Assembly (NCBI GenBank): GCA_902606505.1
Contig: CACLGU010000004.1
Coordinates: forward strand, 1 to 58,960
Source of the DNA: an uncultured Prochlorococcus sp.
GTDB lineage: Bacteria > Cyanobacteriota > Cyanobacteriia > PCC-6307 > Cyanobiaceae
Reading direction: 5' to 3'
DNA: 58,960 bases
Shown: positions 19,120-29,811 of the stretch, in pieces
How the letters are laid out: each line of letters begins with the position of its first letter
Numbering within the stretch: position 1 is the stretch's first letter
Position numbers and translations under genes: made by a program
Notes under the pieces: generated by a model
What the model saw: the letters and a program-made list of their open reading frames with translations, nothing else
What the model was told of the DNA's origin: nothing
Databases searched by the model: none

Positions 19120-20933
19120 TACATTCTTTCTAAAGTTTCAATTCCTAAAAGCTCTAAGCTTAATTTTAATGTTTTTGCAGTTAGATCACATAAATTAAGC
19201 CTAGAGATTTTTATATTTTTTTCTTCTTTGAGGATTGGAACTTGATCATAGAATCTATTAAAAGTCTGACATAGCTCGAACAGATAATTGCATAATCTAT
19301 TTGGCATTAAGTCTTTTTCAATAGAAATTATGACTTCATCGAACCTAAGTAATTTTCTGATAAGTTTCCACTCAGATTTATGTTCATAATTTACGTACTG
19401 AAAATCTTTAGATTCATAAACAAAATCATTTTTTCTTTTAATTCCTAAAATTCTTACAAGTGTATATAACAAATAAGGAGCAGTATTACCATTAAGGGAA
19501 AGCATTTTATCAAAACTAAATTGATAATTAGTAATCCTATTTTGACTTAAATCTGCATACTTAACAGCTCCTAATCCAATAATTCTTGAAGTATTTGCTA
19601 TAAACTCTTCGGTCTCATAACGATCTTCATCTTCTAATCTTTTCAATAAATCTTCTTTTGCTCTTCTAACTGCTTCATTTAATAAATCTTTTAGTCGTAT
19701 TGTTTCACCTTCTCTTGTCTTTAGTTTTTTGCCATCAATTCCTTGAACTAACCCAAAAGGGACATGGTCTACTTGACAATTTTCTGGGATCCATTTTGCT
19801 TTTTTTGCAACTTGAAAAACTCCAGCAAAATGATTTGCTTGCCCATGATCAGTTACATAAATAATTCTTGAAGCATCATCGCCATTAGGAGGTTTATTGA
19901 ATCTGTATCTTATAGCAGCAAGATCTGTGGTGGCATAATTAAAACCTCCATCTTTTTTTTGAATAATTAGCGGTAAAGGTTTGCCTTCTTTATTAGTCAT
20001 TCCATCTAAAAATACACATTTTGCTCCTTGATCTTCTACTAATATTTTTTCTAAATTCAAATCATCAATAACTGATTTTAAGAAGGGATTATAAAAAGAT
20101 TCACCTCTTTCTTCTATTTTTATTTTTAAATTTTTATAGATTTCATCAAATTCTTTCCTTGATTGATCACATAATAATTTCCAAGCTTTAATCGATTTAA
20201 TATCTCCACTTTGTAACTTAACTACTTCCTCTCTAGATCTTTTTTGGAATTCAGATTCGTTATCAAATCTTTTTTTTGATTCTTTATAAAATTCAACTAA
20301 ATCACTTATCTTGATCTTTCCTATTTCTTCTAGATCATTTGAATATAAATCTTTGAGCTGAGTAATAAGCATGCCAAATTGTGTTCCCCAATCACCAACA
20401 TGATTGAGTCTTAATACTTCATAACCTCTTAACTCGAAAATTCTAGATATTGAGTCACCTATTATTGTTGATCTTAAATGCCCTACATGCATTTCTTTAG
20501 CAATATTAGGGCTAGAAAAATCTACAATAACTTTATTGGACAAACCACTATCTAAATCTTTTCTAATTAGAGGTATGCCAGCCCTATTGCATTGAATATT
20601 TGACTTAATTTCATTTATTAGAACCTCATCTTTTAATTTTATATTTATAAATCCAGGTCCAGCTATTTCTAGACTCTTACATAATTTTGCTATGCTTTTA
20701 TTTTTATTTAAAAGGTTAATAAAATCATTAGAAATATCTCTTGGGTTCTTTTTATATATTTTAGATAAACTTAAACAAACATTACATTGATAATCACCAA
20801 ATTCCTCTTTTGATGATTGTGTAATTAAATTCTTGCTAAGAATTGCGAATTCTCCTTTTTTATCATTTTTTTCAAGACTGTCTAAAAGAGATTGTTCAAA
20901 TTGTTTTGTTAATTCTTTAAAAATGATTAGCAT
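19119..20933 (-). CDS. argS: Arginyl-tRNA synthetase
   Basis: Class I synthetase of 604 residues charging tRNA-Arg. The HIGH motif appears as HVGHLRS in [18 protein letters not shown] near residue 140. The KMSKS loop is in the degenerate arginine form KKLKTREG, normal for this family. The C-terminal anticodon-binding helices with [10 protein letters not shown] end the protein. It lies between nadC (27 bases upstream) and hisC (1-base overlap downstream) on the reverse strand, suggesting one transcript. Confidence 0.97.
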   Translation of the reverse strand: MLIIFKELTKQFEQSLLDSLEKNDKKGEFAILSKNLITQSSKEEFGDYQCNVCLSLSKIYKKNPRDISNDFINLLNKNKSIAKLCKSLEIAGPGFINIKLKDEVLINEIKSNIQCNRAGIPLIRKDLDSGLSNKVIVDFSSPNIAKEMHVGHLRSTIIGDSISRIFELRGYEVLRLNHVGDWGTQFGMLITQLKDLYSNDLEEIGKIKISDLVEFYKESKKRFDNESEFQKRSREEVVKLQSGDIKSIKAWKLLCDQSRKEFDEIYKNLKIKIEERGESFYNPFLKSVIDDLNLEKILVEDQGAKCVFLDGMTNKEGKPLPLIIQKKDGGFNYATTDLAAIRYRFNKPPNGDDASRIIYVTDHGQANHFAGVFQVAKKAKWIPENCQVDHVPFGLVQGIDGKKLKTREGETIRLKDLLNEAVRRAKEDLLKRLEDEDRYETEEFIANTSRIIGLGAVKYADLSQNRITNYQFSFDKMLSLNGNTAPYLLYTLVRILGIKRKNDFVYESKDFQYVNYEHKSEWKLIRKLLRFDEVIISIEKDLMPNRLCNYLFELCQTFNRFYDQVPILKEEKNIKISRLNLCDLTAKTLKLSLELLGIETLERM

Positions 20934-20960
20934 TAATTATTCAATTATTTATCTATATGA

Positions 20961-21827
20961 TTAGTTAATATAACGCATACTCAAATCAATCCAATTACTT
21001 TTGGTAATTGAAGAACTTGTTGAAATCAAATCAATACCCTTTATAAGATATTTACTAATTTCTTGAGGGTTTATTCCAGAAACTTCTATTATCAAATTTT
21101 TATTGACTTCTTTTTGTAGACTATTAATTGATAACTCTCTTAATTCTTGAACGTTTTTTTTGATTATTTCAGGACTAAGTTCATCTAATAAGACACTATC
21201 CGCTCCTGCTAATACAGCTTCTTTTGCCTGGTCGATATTCTCAGCTTCAATTATGATATGAGTTGTAAAAGGCGAATTTAGGCGAATATTTTGTACTGCA
21301 TTCTTAAGATTATCTGTCCATGCAATATGATTCTCTTTGATCATAGCAGCATCGTATAATCCCATTCTATGATTCACCCCACCTCCGCATTTGAATGCAT
21401 ATTTTTCAAATATTCTTAAGCCAGGAGTCGTTTTCCTAGTATCTGCTAATTTTATATTTGTGCCTTCTAATTTATCTGTAAGATGCTTTGTATATGTTGA
21501 TATTCCAGATAAATGCATTGCTATATTTAAGCTGATCCTTTCACTAGCGAGTAAACTTTTTGAAGGCCCATATATTTCTAAGAGTTTTTGATCTTTAACA
21601 AATTTATCTCCATCAGAGATATTAAATTTTGGAATGATTTTTAAATCAATTTTTCTAAAAATTTCTTTTATAATTTCAACCCCGCAGAATATGCCCTCTT
21701 CTTTTGCAATCCAATATGCATTACCATTCTCTTCTGTAATAGAGGAACTTGTAAGATCTCCCCTACCTATATCTTCATCGATCCAATTATCAATGATTTT
21801 ACTTATTATTGGAGTATTTAAATCCAC
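20961..21827 (-). CDS. nadC: Nicotinate-nucleotide pyrophosphorylase (carboxylating)
   Basis: Quinolinate phosphoribosyltransferase of the de novo NAD pathway. It has the family opening DEDIGRGDLTS, the ADTRKTTPGLR segment that binds phosphates and quinolinate, the GGGVNHRMGLYDAAMIKENH motif and the C-terminal EVSGI and DLISTSS strands. Length 288 is normal. Placed 82 bases after mnmE and just before argS on the same strand. Confidence 0.96.
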   Translation of the reverse strand: MDLNTPIISKIIDNWIDEDIGRGDLTSSSITEENGNAYWIAKEEGIFCGVEIIKEIFRKIDLKIIPKFNISDGDKFVKDQKLLEIYGPSKSLLASERISLNIAMHLSGISTYTKHLTDKLEGTNIKLADTRKTTPGLRIFEKYAFKCGGGVNHRMGLYDAAMIKENHIAWTDNLKNAVQNIRLNSPFTTHIIIEAENIDQAKEAVLAGADSVLLDELSPEIIKKNVQELRELSINSLQKEVNKNLIIEVSGINPQEISKYLIKGIDLISTSSSITKSNWIDLSMRYIN

Positions 21828-21909
21828 TAAACTAAGAAATAATTAATTAATAAAAATTAAACTGAAGTTAGAGAATCAACTATATATCACTATGTAATTT
21901 AACTCAAAT

Positions 21910-23292
21910 TTATTTACCAATACAAAACTTAGAAAAAATATTATCTAGAAGTTCCTCTGTTAATTCTTGACCAGTTATTTTAGATAAGTTTTGAATTCCA
22001 TCTCTCAGCTCAATTGATAACAAATCAAATGGCAATTTATTTTCGATTATTTCATCAGTATCATTTAAATTAGATAAGCAAGCAGACAAATTTGTTAAGT
22101 GTCTTTCGTTTAAAAATATATTGATATTTTCTACTTGTTTTAATCCGCATTTTTTTATAATTGTGTCTATTAATAATCTTTCACCATCATTATTCTTAAT
22201 ACTCATAAGAATTGTGTTTTTTAACTCATTTGAATTAATATTTTTGAAATCAATTAAATCTTTTTTATTGCCCAAAATAGTAATTAATTTTTCTTTGGGA
22301 ATTTCTTGTATTATTTTTTTGTCTTCTTCATTAAATCCTTCTTCAAGACTATAAATATAAATTATAAAATCTGACTCTTTTATTTTCCCAAAACTTTTTT
22401 TAATTCCAATACTTTCAATTTGTTCATGAGTTTCTCTTATGCCAGCAGTATCAATTATTTTCATTGGAATATCATTAATAGTTAAATTAACTTCAATAAC
22501 ATCTCTAGTTGTTCCAGGAATATTAGTTACGATTGCTTTCTCTTTTTTTGCAAGCAAATTTAATAAAGAGCTTTTACCAACATTTGTTTTACCTATAAGC
22601 GCAATGGATATTCCATTGTGAATATATGAATTTCTTTTTGCATTTTCTATTAGTAATTCTACTTTTTCTTTGACTTTTTTAATATTTTTTAGATATTTGG
22701 TGTAATCAAAATCTGTGAAGTCTTCTTCAAAATCAACTCTCGCTTCTATTTCGCAAAGTTGATTTATAAGGTCATTTTTAATATCATCAATTTTTTTCTT
22801 TATTTCTCCTTGAACCCCGCTAAAGGCTAACTCTGCTGATCTGGTATTGCTTGCATTAATTAATTGATTAATCGACTCGGCTTGAGTAAGGTCTATTTTT
22901 CCATTAAGAAAAGCTCTTTGACTAAATTCTCCTGGGTTTGCAAGTCTAACTCTAGAATTACTAGATAATAATATCTTTAAAACTTTATTTACTATGATAA
23001 TTCCGCCATGGCAATGAATTTCAACTACATCCTCTCCTGTGAAGCTATTTGGGGATTTCATCACTAAAATTAAAACCTCATCTATAAATTTATTTTGTTT
23101 ATTTTCCTGAATAAAACCACGAAAAACCCTATGTGATTCCCATGCATATTTAGATTTAGTTTGAACAATCTTTTTGCAAGAATTTATTGCGTCTTTACCT
23201 GATACTCTTATTATCGCAACTCCCCCCTTCCCAATACTTATAGCTGAAGCAATTGCGGCTATCGTATCTTCTGTAGTAACTATCGAATCCAT
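21910..23292 (-). CDS. mnmE: tRNA modification GTPase MnmE
   Basis: With GidA/MnmG it makes the cmnm5 modification at the wobble uridine of some tRNAs. The N-terminal formyl-THF-binding domain opens TIAAIASA and [12 protein letters not shown]. The G domain shows G1 GKTNVGKSS near residue 225, G3 DTAGIRET and G4 NKKD. The C terminus is the functional cysteine tetrapeptide CIGK. Length 460 is normal. Divergent from the DUF2062 gene, with about 65 bases between starts. Confidence 0.97.
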   Translation of the reverse strand: MDSIVTTEDTIAAIASAISIGKGGVAIIRVSGKDAINSCKKIVQTKSKYAWESHRVFRGFIQENKQNKFIDEVLILVMKSPNSFTGEDVVEIHCHGGIIIVNKVLKILLSSNSRVRLANPGEFSQRAFLNGKIDLTQAESINQLINASNTRSAELAFSGVQGEIKKKIDDIKNDLINQLCEIEARVDFEEDFTDFDYTKYLKNIKKVKEKVELLIENAKRNSYIHNGISIALIGKTNVGKSSLLNLLAKKEKAIVTNIPGTTRDVIEVNLTINDIPMKIIDTAGIRETHEQIESIGIKKSFGKIKESDFIIYIYSLEEGFNEEDKKIIQEIPKEKLITILGNKKDLIDFKNINSNELKNTILMSIKNNDGERLLIDTIIKKCGLKQVENINIFLNERHLTNLSACLSNLNDTDEIIENKLPFDLLSIELRDGIQNLSKITGQELTEELLDNIFSKFCIGK

Positions 23293-23358
23293 CTCTCGCT
23301 TTGTTATGGATAATTAAGTAAGATTATCAAGAATTTAATTTTGAAATTTTCTTTCTGA

Positions 23359-23802
23359 ATGAGATTTAAAAGAGATATTACCTATAAGAAAATTCTATCA
23401 TTATTTAGGAGTCAGAATGGAAGTCCTTTCTTTAATGCTAAAGGTTTAGCTATAGGGGTATTTAGTGGTTGCTTTCCATTTTTTGGTTTTCAGACTTTAA
23501 TGGGAGTATTTTTTGCGAAAATAGCTAAGGGAAATATTGTTCTAGCTGCAATTGGTACTTGGATCAGCAACCCTTTTACTTATATTCCACTTTATTATTT
23601 TAACTATAAAGTTGGTTCGATTTTTTTAAATAATCCTTCTAATAAAATTCTTGAAAAAAGTTTAGTTATTGATGGCTTATGGAAACAAGGTAGAATTTTT
23701 TCCTTAAAATTACTCTTAGGTTCATCTTGTGTAGGTATTTTATTAGCTTTGATTAGCGGCAGTATTGTTTTCTTTATCTACAAGATAAAAAGTAAAAGAT
23801 AG
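23359..23802 (+). CDS. DUF2062 membrane protein
   Basis: A 147-residue protein with two or three hydrophobic segments and the DUF2062 signature: KGLAIGVFSGCFPFFGFQTL followed by WISNPFTYIPLYYFNYKVG. Family members are small integral membrane proteins of unknown function. It is divergent from mnmE and converges with the RelA/SpoT gene, 18 bases between stops. Nothing in the neighbourhood suggests a specific role. Confidence 0.85.
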   Translation: MRFKRDITYKKILSLFRSQNGSPFFNAKGLAIGVFSGCFPFFGFQTLMGVFFAKIAKGNIVLAAIGTWISNPFTYIPLYYFNYKVGSIFLNNPSNKILEKSLVIDGLWKQGRIFSLKLLLGSSCVGILLALISGSIVFFIYKIKSKR

Positions 23803-23820
23803 ATTGATCTGATTTTAAAA

Positions 23821-26130
23821 TTAACTTTGTCCAACTCTGGCAATATCTAAAACATCTGCCATTGATTTAATTTGTTCAATTGTTTTGTGAAGTTGATTAT
23901 AACTTTCAAGACCTACACAAAGATTTATAATAGCTGGTTTACCATAAGCAGTTTTAACATTGGCATCACTAACGTTTATACCTTTATCAGATAACCGCAT
24001 AAGAATATCTTTAAGAACTCCAACTCGATCAATTACTTCTATTCGTAGCTGAATTGGAAACTTATTATCGCCAGTTTTATTATCTTGATTCCAACCGACA
24101 GGTAATCTTCTCTCTATTGGAATTGGTATTACATTTTCACAATCTTCTCTATGTATAGTTATCCCATGGTTGCCGAGCGACACAGTTCCGATAATATCCT
24201 CGCCTGGGAGTGGGGAACAGCATTTACCTATTCTGTAATCAAGACCTTCTATCCCGGAAATTGGTGATTTAGCTGCTGTGTGAGATTGATTATTGGATAA
24301 ATTATTATTACTTTTAAGAGATTTTGCTATTTCAGAGTCTGAATCATTTTTTACATCTTCTGTCTGTAATTTTATTTCTTCTCTTAGTCTGTTTAATACT
24401 TGATGCAAAGTTAAACCACCAAAACCAAGAGATGCAAGAAGGTCTTCAGTAGTTTTTAAATTGCATCGATTTGCAACTTTTTTCATGGCTTCACTAGAAA
24501 GTAATGCTTCAAAACCGTTTCTACCTACTTCTTTTTCAAGTAAATCTCTACCTCTTTTAATCGTTTCATCACGATGGCTTTTCTTATACCATTGGCGAAT
24601 TCTATTTTTAGCAGTTGGCGTAACTACAAAGTTCAGCCAATCCAAGCTTGGAGTAGCATTATTACTTGTCAAAATTTCTATGAAGTCACCATTTTGAAGT
24701 GCTGTAGATAATGGAGAAAGCTTTTCATTAATTCTTATTCCATTACAGTGATTTCCAACTTCAGAATGGATTCTGTAGGCGAAATCTATCGCGGTAGATC
24801 CTTTCCTTAAACCAACAACATCTCCTTTTGGAGTGATTACAAATACTTCTTCATCAAATAAATCTTCTTTAATTGAAGCTAAATAATCATTATGATCCCT
24901 TTCATTACCTTCTTGTTGCCATTCTACTAATTGTCTTAGCCAATTAAATCTCTCGGCATTACTTTTAGCAGGAGAACCACCCTCTTTATATTGCCAATGA
25001 GCGGCAATACCATATTCAGCAATTTGATGCATCGAAGTAGTTCTAATTTGAACTTCAATAGGTCGATGTCTTCCAATCACAGAAGTGTGTAAGGACTGAT
25101 ATCCATTGGGTTTTGGTAATCCTATATAGTCTTTAAATCTACCTGGAATTGGTTTGAAAGTATCATGAACAACTGCTAAAGCTCTATAACAACTATCTGA
25201 ATTGTCCACGATAATTCTTAGTGCAGCAACATCATAAATCTCGTGAAAATGCTTTTGTTGTCTTTCCATTTTGCTCCAGATGCCATAAAGATGTTTTGGC
25301 CTTCCTGTTATTTCAAAATTTTTCAAACCCGCTGAAATCAAGTTTTCCTTCATAAGATTTAAAGTTACTTTTAATCTTTTTTCTCTATCACTTCTTTTAA
25401 CGGCGATTTGATTTTTAAGATCTAGATATTCTTTAGGCTCTAGGAATTTAAAAGCTAAATCTTCTAATTCCCATTTAAATCTGTTTATTCCTAGTCGATT
25501 AGCTAATGGTGCATAAATCTCTCTTGTTTCTCTCGCTATTCTTAGTTTTTTCTCATCATTTAGCCATTCAATTGTTCTCATATTATGAAGTCGATCTGCA
25601 AGTTTAACTAAGACAACTCTGATATCGCTGGCCATAGCCAAAAACATTTTCCTAAGATTTTCAGCTTGTGCTTCAGTCCTGTTGTTAAAGTGAATGCCGC
25701 CTAATTTTGTTACACCCTCTACAAGTATTTTTACTTCTAACCCAAAATTTGTTTCTATTTCGGATAAATCAATGCCAGTATCTTCAACTACATCATGTAA
25801 AAGGCCTGCAGCAATAACAGATGAACTAGCACCTATTTCTTTAAGGAGATTTGCAACAGCAACCGGGTGGATAATGTATGGGTCGCCGCTCGCACGGAAT
25901 TGTCCATCATGAGCTTTATAAGCAAGTTTAAAAGCCTTTACTATAAGGTTTTGATTCTCATCATTTTCTTTATTTGATTTTTCAAAATTATGTATATCTT
26001 TAAGAAGCCAATCGGGAATGTTTATTTGATAATTCAAAGATTCACTTTCATATTTTTTATTTTCAGGCAAAATAGTTTTGGAAACTTCAATTTCGTTTTT
26101 TTCTTTTGAATTTGCAGCTGCCTCGGACAT
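23821..26130 (-). CDS. spoT: Bifunctional (p)ppGpp synthetase/hydrolase
   Basis: Stringent-response enzyme of 769 residues. The hydrolase HD domain is intact (HPVAVANLL, then GLLHDVVEDTG near residue 110). The synthetase domain has the GLPKPNGYQSLHTSV segment near 335. TGS (about 425-490, FVITPKGDVVGLRKGSTAIDFAY) and a C-terminal zinc-finger-like CCSPLPGE region and ACT domain follow. Both halves look active by motif, fitting a single Rel-type enzyme in a small cyanobacterial genome. Divergent from the ABC ATPase gene. Confidence 0.95.
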   Translation of the reverse strand: MSEAAANSKEKNEIEVSKTILPENKKYESESLNYQINIPDWLLKDIHNFEKSNKENDENQNLIVKAFKLAYKAHDGQFRASGDPYIIHPVAVANLLKEIGASSSVIAAGLLHDVVEDTGIDLSEIETNFGLEVKILVEGVTKLGGIHFNNRTEAQAENLRKMFLAMASDIRVVLVKLADRLHNMRTIEWLNDEKKLRIARETREIYAPLANRLGINRFKWELEDLAFKFLEPKEYLDLKNQIAVKRSDREKRLKVTLNLMKENLISAGLKNFEITGRPKHLYGIWSKMERQQKHFHEIYDVAALRIIVDNSDSCYRALAVVHDTFKPIPGRFKDYIGLPKPNGYQSLHTSVIGRHRPIEVQIRTTSMHQIAEYGIAAHWQYKEGGSPAKSNAERFNWLRQLVEWQQEGNERDHNDYLASIKEDLFDEEVFVITPKGDVVGLRKGSTAIDFAYRIHSEVGNHCNGIRINEKLSPLSTALQNGDFIEILTSNNATPSLDWLNFVVTPTAKNRIRQWYKKSHRDETIKRGRDLLEKEVGRNGFEALLSSEAMKKVANRCNLKTTEDLLASLGFGGLTLHQVLNRLREEIKLQTEDVKNDSDSEIAKSLKSNNNLSNNQSHTAAKSPISGIEGLDYRIGKCCSPLPGEDIIGTVSLGNHGITIHREDCENVIPIPIERRLPVGWNQDNKTGDNKFPIQLRIEVIDRVGVLKDILMRLSDKGINVSDANVKTAYGKPAIINLCVGLESYNQLHKTIEQIKSMADVLDIARVGQS

Positions 26131-26184
26131 TTTATATTGCTTTAGATGTATTTTATTTATGTCTAGAAAAATTTGCTATAAATC

Positions 26185-27783
26185 ATGAAAAAAAATAAAG
26201 AAAAAATTATTGTAGTTAAAAATCTTACTGTTAAATATGGTCCAAAACAGCAACCTATTATCAAAAATTTTAATTTAGAAATAGATAGTGGAGATCATTT
26301 GGCCATAATAGGACCTTCTGGATGTGGAAAGACCACTTTTGCAAAAACATTAGTAAATATATTGCCTGCAAAGGCCACTTCTAAAGGGTATCTATGGATT
26401 TCTAATGTAGATCCTAGGAAAATAAACAACAAAGATGCACAATTATTTAGAAGAAAGAATTTTGGATTTATTTATCAAGACTCTATAAAAAAACTTAATC
26501 CGCTAATGAGAGTTGGGGATCATTTATATGAATTATTTAAAACGCATGATCAAACTAAATCATCTTTAGCTATTAAAAAATTAGTAAGAGAAGTTTTTCA
26601 AAAAGTCGGAATTGAAGAAAGTAGACTTGATTCTTTCCCACATCAATTTAGCGGCGGAATGAGACAGAGAGTTTCTATAGCAATGGCACTTGCTTTGAAA
26701 CCTAAATTATTAATAGCTGATGAACCTACAACAAGCTTAGATACCAAAACAAGTTTTGAAATTATGCAAGAAATAATTTATCTATGTAATGAATTTGATA
26801 CAACTTTAATTTTAATTAGTCATGATATTAATCTTGCAGCAAAGTGGTGTAAAAAAGTTGCAATAATTGAAAAGGGATCGATTGTTGAAAAAGGGAATAT
26901 ATTAGATATTTTTCAATCACCAAAATCAGATATCGGGAAAAAGTTAGTAAATGCTTCAAGAATAGTATTAGAACCAAATACTAAAAATAATGCTCGAGAT
27001 CAGGTCGTTCTAGAGGTCAATAACCTAAGACATTGGTATAAATTAAATTCTTCAATTTTCATTAATAAATGGAATAAGGCTTTAAATGAAGTTAGTTTCA
27101 AGTTATATGAGAATGAGACTCTTGGAATAGTTGGTTCTTCAGGGAGTGGTAAAAGTACATTATGTAGGGCTTTAATTGGACTTCTTAAAGTAAGAGGTGG
27201 TGAAATCAAAATTTATGATAAAAATCATGCATCGAAAAAAAATAAATCTTTTAAAAAGAACAATAAAGTGCAAATTATTTTTCAAGATCCTTTTTCAAGT
27301 TTGAACCCGAAAATGACAATTAAAAGTATTTTGGAAGATATATTTTTTATTCAAAAAATTTCAGATAAAAGAAAAATCGAAAAAGAAATAAAATTAATGT
27401 TTAGAAATTTGAATCTTCCCTTAAATAATGATTTTTTTAATTCTTATCCTAGCCAATTATCTGGTGGTCAATTGCAAAGAATTTCATTAGCCAGAGCGCT
27501 ATTGTTGAAACCAAAAATTTTGATTTGTGATGAGAGCGTTAATATGTTGGATGCTTCAGTAAAAATAGAGATTCTTGAATTACTTAGAGTCTTGCAAGAA
27601 AAAATGAATTTAACGATTATCTTTATTACTCATGATTTGGGCATTGCTAAAAGATTTTGTGATAGGTTGCTAGTTATGAATCACGGAAAGATAGTTGATG
27701 AAGGAGAAAGTTCTACAATATTCACTAAAACTCAAAACACGTATACAAAATCGCTTATAAATTCCTCTTTGAATCTTATTTAA
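26185..27783 (+). CDS. ABC transporter ATPase with two fused nucleotide-binding domains (peptide type)
   Basis: One 532-residue chain with two complete ABC ATPase domains, like a fused DppD-DppF. Domain 1: Walker A GPSGCGKTT near residue 45, signature FSGGMRQRVS, Walker B LLIADEPT. Domain 2: Walker A GSSGSGKST near 318, signature LSGGQLQRIS, Walker B ILICDES. The linker near 270-285 lacks transmembrane segments, so it needs separate permeases. None is nearby, nor a binding protein. Substrate is unknown; dipeptide or oligopeptide uptake is the family default. Its 3' end overlaps rluD by 8 bases on the other strand. Confidence 0.88.
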   Translation: MKKNKEKIIVVKNLTVKYGPKQQPIIKNFNLEIDSGDHLAIIGPSGCGKTTFAKTLVNILPAKATSKGYLWISNVDPRKINNKDAQLFRRKNFGFIYQDSIKKLNPLMRVGDHLYELFKTHDQTKSSLAIKKLVREVFQKVGIEESRLDSFPHQFSGGMRQRVSIAMALALKPKLLIADEPTTSLDTKTSFEIMQEIIYLCNEFDTTLILISHDINLAAKWCKKVAIIEKGSIVEKGNILDIFQSPKSDIGKKLVNASRIVLEPNTKNNARDQVVLEVNNLRHWYKLNSSIFINKWNKALNEVSFKLYENETLGIVGSSGSGKSTLCRALIGLLKVRGGEIKIYDKNHASKKNKSFKKNNKVQIIFQDPFSSLNPKMTIKSILEDIFFIQKISDKRKIEKEIKLMFRNLNLPLNNDFFNSYPSQLSGGQLQRISLARALLLKPKILICDESVNMLDASVKIEILELLRVLQEKMNLTIIFITHDLGIAKRFCDRLLVMNHGKIVDEGESSTIFTKTQNTYTKSLINSSLNLI

Positions 27784-28735
27784 CTTTAAGAACACTTAGT
27801 AATTTTTGAAAATCTAATGGTAATTCTGATTCAAATATCATTTCTTTACCATTTATTGGATGTATAAGTCCAAGCTTAATGGCGTGTAAAGCTTGGCCAT
27901 CTAATTTACATGGTAGTTTTTTACATCTTCCATATAACGGATCACCCACAATTGGATGATTAATGTGAGCGCAATGTACTCTTATTTGATGCGTTCGCCC
28001 CGTATCTAGTTTGAAACTCATTAATGAGTAATTGCCAAATCTTTCTTCTAATTTCCAAAAGGTACAGGCATACCTTCCTGAAGTTTCTTCAACTACTTTA
28101 TATTTCAATCTATTTAATTTATCTCTGCCAATGTTTCCCACTATTTGGCCTTCTTCAGAATTAGGTGCTCCATGAATTACTGCAATATATTCGCGTGATG
28201 CTATTTTTTCTTTAATTTGTTTCTGGAGATTTACTAATGCCTGTTGGCTTTTTGCAACCACCATACATCCGGAGGTATCTTTATCTAATCTGTGAACAAT
28301 CCCTGGTCTTAGTTTCCCATTAATTCCAGGTAGATCTTTACAGTGAAAAAGTAATCCATTCACTAAAGTTCCAGATTTGTGTCCAGGGGCTGGATGAACA
28401 ATTAGTCCTGATTGTTTATTAATTACTATAATGTGCTCGTCTTCAAAAAGGATATTTAAATCCATTTTTTCAGGTTTCAAATAAATAAGAGGTTCTGGAG
28501 GAGGCATCCATATTTGAATATTGTCGCCATTTTTTAATGGGGTCTTTGCTTTCGCGGTTTTATAGTTTACAAGTACTAAACCTGAATTTATAAAATATTG
28601 AATTCTTGCTCTACTTTGTTCTGGCCTTTTACTTACTAACCATCTATCTAGCCTCATAGGAAGAGGCAGCTCATAAATAATTTCGATAAGCTCACCTTCT
28701 CCAATGCCGAAAGAATTTTGATTATTTAATTCCAT
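27776..28735 (-). CDS. rluD: 23S rRNA pseudouridine synthase (RluD family)
   Basis: An S4 domain (about 18-75, MRLDRWLVSKRPEQSRARIQ region) is followed by the catalytic RluA-type domain. The catalytic aspartate is in the motif HRLDKDTSG near residue 145. The later RTHQIRVH and DPLYG elements are family signatures. Length 319 fits RluD rather than the shorter RluA. Target uridines are probably in 23S helix 69, by family analogy. The start overlaps the rbgA stop by 10 bases, suggesting translational coupling. Confidence 0.93.
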   Translation of the reverse strand: MELNNQNSFGIGEGELIEIIYELPLPMRLDRWLVSKRPEQSRARIQYFINSGLVLVNYKTAKAKTPLKNGDNIQIWMPPPEPLIYLKPEKMDLNILFEDEHIIVINKQSGLIVHPAPGHKSGTLVNGLLFHCKDLPGINGKLRPGIVHRLDKDTSGCMVVAKSQQALVNLQKQIKEKIASREYIAVIHGAPNSEEGQIVGNIGRDKLNRLKYKVVEETSGRYACTFWKLEERFGNYSLMSFKLDTGRTHQIRVHCAHINHPIVGDPLYGRCKKLPCKLDGQALHAIKLGLIHPINGKEMIFESELPLDFQKLLSVLKVK

Positions 28736-29598
28736 AGTGGGACTTCTAAAGCAATTTTACCCAGCATTTGATTTCTATAATCTTCCAATAACTTATGAGA
28801 CATTCTCCTTTTATCGCCTGAGGTATGTTTGGAAGCTGCTTCGTCGATCCAAGCAGAAGGGATCTTAAAGCCTTTGGTAATATCAACTCCATATCTACTA
28901 GATATTTGTTTAACTGAGATATTCGCATTCTTATCTTTGTTGAGAGTGGATATAATTTTGATAAATCCAATTGCGACACTCTCTATTTCATAAGCAGCTT
29001 CACCAATATCGTCACATATTGCAAGATTAAGTGCTGATTTTTGATCTTCTAAATTTGGAGGTATAACACCAGGAGCATCTAGCAGATCTATACCACTTTC
29101 TAATTTTATCCATCTTAAATTACGAGTCACGCCTGCTTTCCTAGCGCTATCTACAACTCTTTTTTTTGCAATTCTATTAATTAATGCTGACTTTCCTACG
29201 TTTGGGAAACCAAGTGTAAGGGCTCTAATTGGCCTAATTCGCATTCCTCTAGAAAGTCTTCTATCGTCGATTGACGACCTAGAATCTTTGGCTGACTTAC
29301 AAATTTCTTTAATCCCTATTCCTCTTTTAGCATCACACCAAAGAGGATATTGATCTTTAGCATTAAACCATTTATTCCAACTATTGATTGTATTAGGGGA
29401 GATCATGTCTGATCTGTTAATAACAAGAATATGTTTTTTATTATTTATCCATTTATTTAAGTGTGGATGTCCTGTTGATAAAGGAATTCGTGCATCTCTA
29501 ACTTCTATAACTAAATCTACTTTATTGATAACTTCAGATAATTTCTTTTCTGCTTTTGCGATATGGCCTGGGTACCATTGGATTTTGGGTATGTCCAC
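28726..29598 (-). CDS. rbgA: Ribosome biogenesis GTPase A (YlqF/RbgA)
   Basis: A circularly permuted GTPase involved in late 50S assembly. It opens IQWYPGHIAKAEK, a signature of the family. G-motif order is G4 (NRSDMI near 60), G1 (GFPNVGKSALI near 130) and G3 (DAPGVIPP near 175), the permuted arrangement. Length 290 is normal. It is the first gene of a pair with rluD, both ribosome-maturation functions, which supports the call. Confidence 0.95.
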   Translation of the reverse strand: MDIPKIQWYPGHIAKAEKKLSEVINKVDLVIEVRDARIPLSTGHPHLNKWINNKKHILVINRSDMISPNTINSWNKWFNAKDQYPLWCDAKRGIGIKEICKSAKDSRSSIDDRRLSRGMRIRPIRALTLGFPNVGKSALINRIAKKRVVDSARKAGVTRNLRWIKLESGIDLLDAPGVIPPNLEDQKSALNLAICDDIGEAAYEIESVAIGFIKIISTLNKDKNANISVKQISSRYGVDITKGFKIPSAWIDEAASKHTSGDKRRMSHKLLEDYRNQMLGKIALEVPLWN

Positions 29599-29735
29599 TT
29601 CAATAAATCAAATAAAATTTTGTATTCTTTTTAGTTTTTATAAGTTTCAAAAGTATTTACTTCTAAAGTTTAGTATAAATTTAATGACTAAAAAATTTTT
29701 ATAATCGTTAATTCTTAAAATTTATTAAGGCATAG

Positions 29736-29749
29736 GTAACAGTCACTAC
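29736..29749 (+). promoter_or_regulatory. NtcA-type box upstream of pgk
   Basis: GTA-N8-TAC occurs as GTAACAGTCACTAC, 62 bases before the pgk start. A TAN3T -10-like hexamer, TAACGT at 29773-29778, follows 23 bases later, the usual spacing of NtcA-activated promoters. GTA-N8-TAC is expected by chance about once every 4 kb, so this is a weak lead only. Confidence 0.3.
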
Positions 29750-29811
29750 TTTTTAACCCAATAAGCTCAAATTAACGTTAGGGTCGTGGGATTATAAATA
29801 TAGCTTGTTTA

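Noticed and set aside
29384-29704. Forward frame opposite rbgA start and its upstream region
   Set aside because: It mostly mirrors rbgA codons, and the last part is low-complexity AT-rich sequence.
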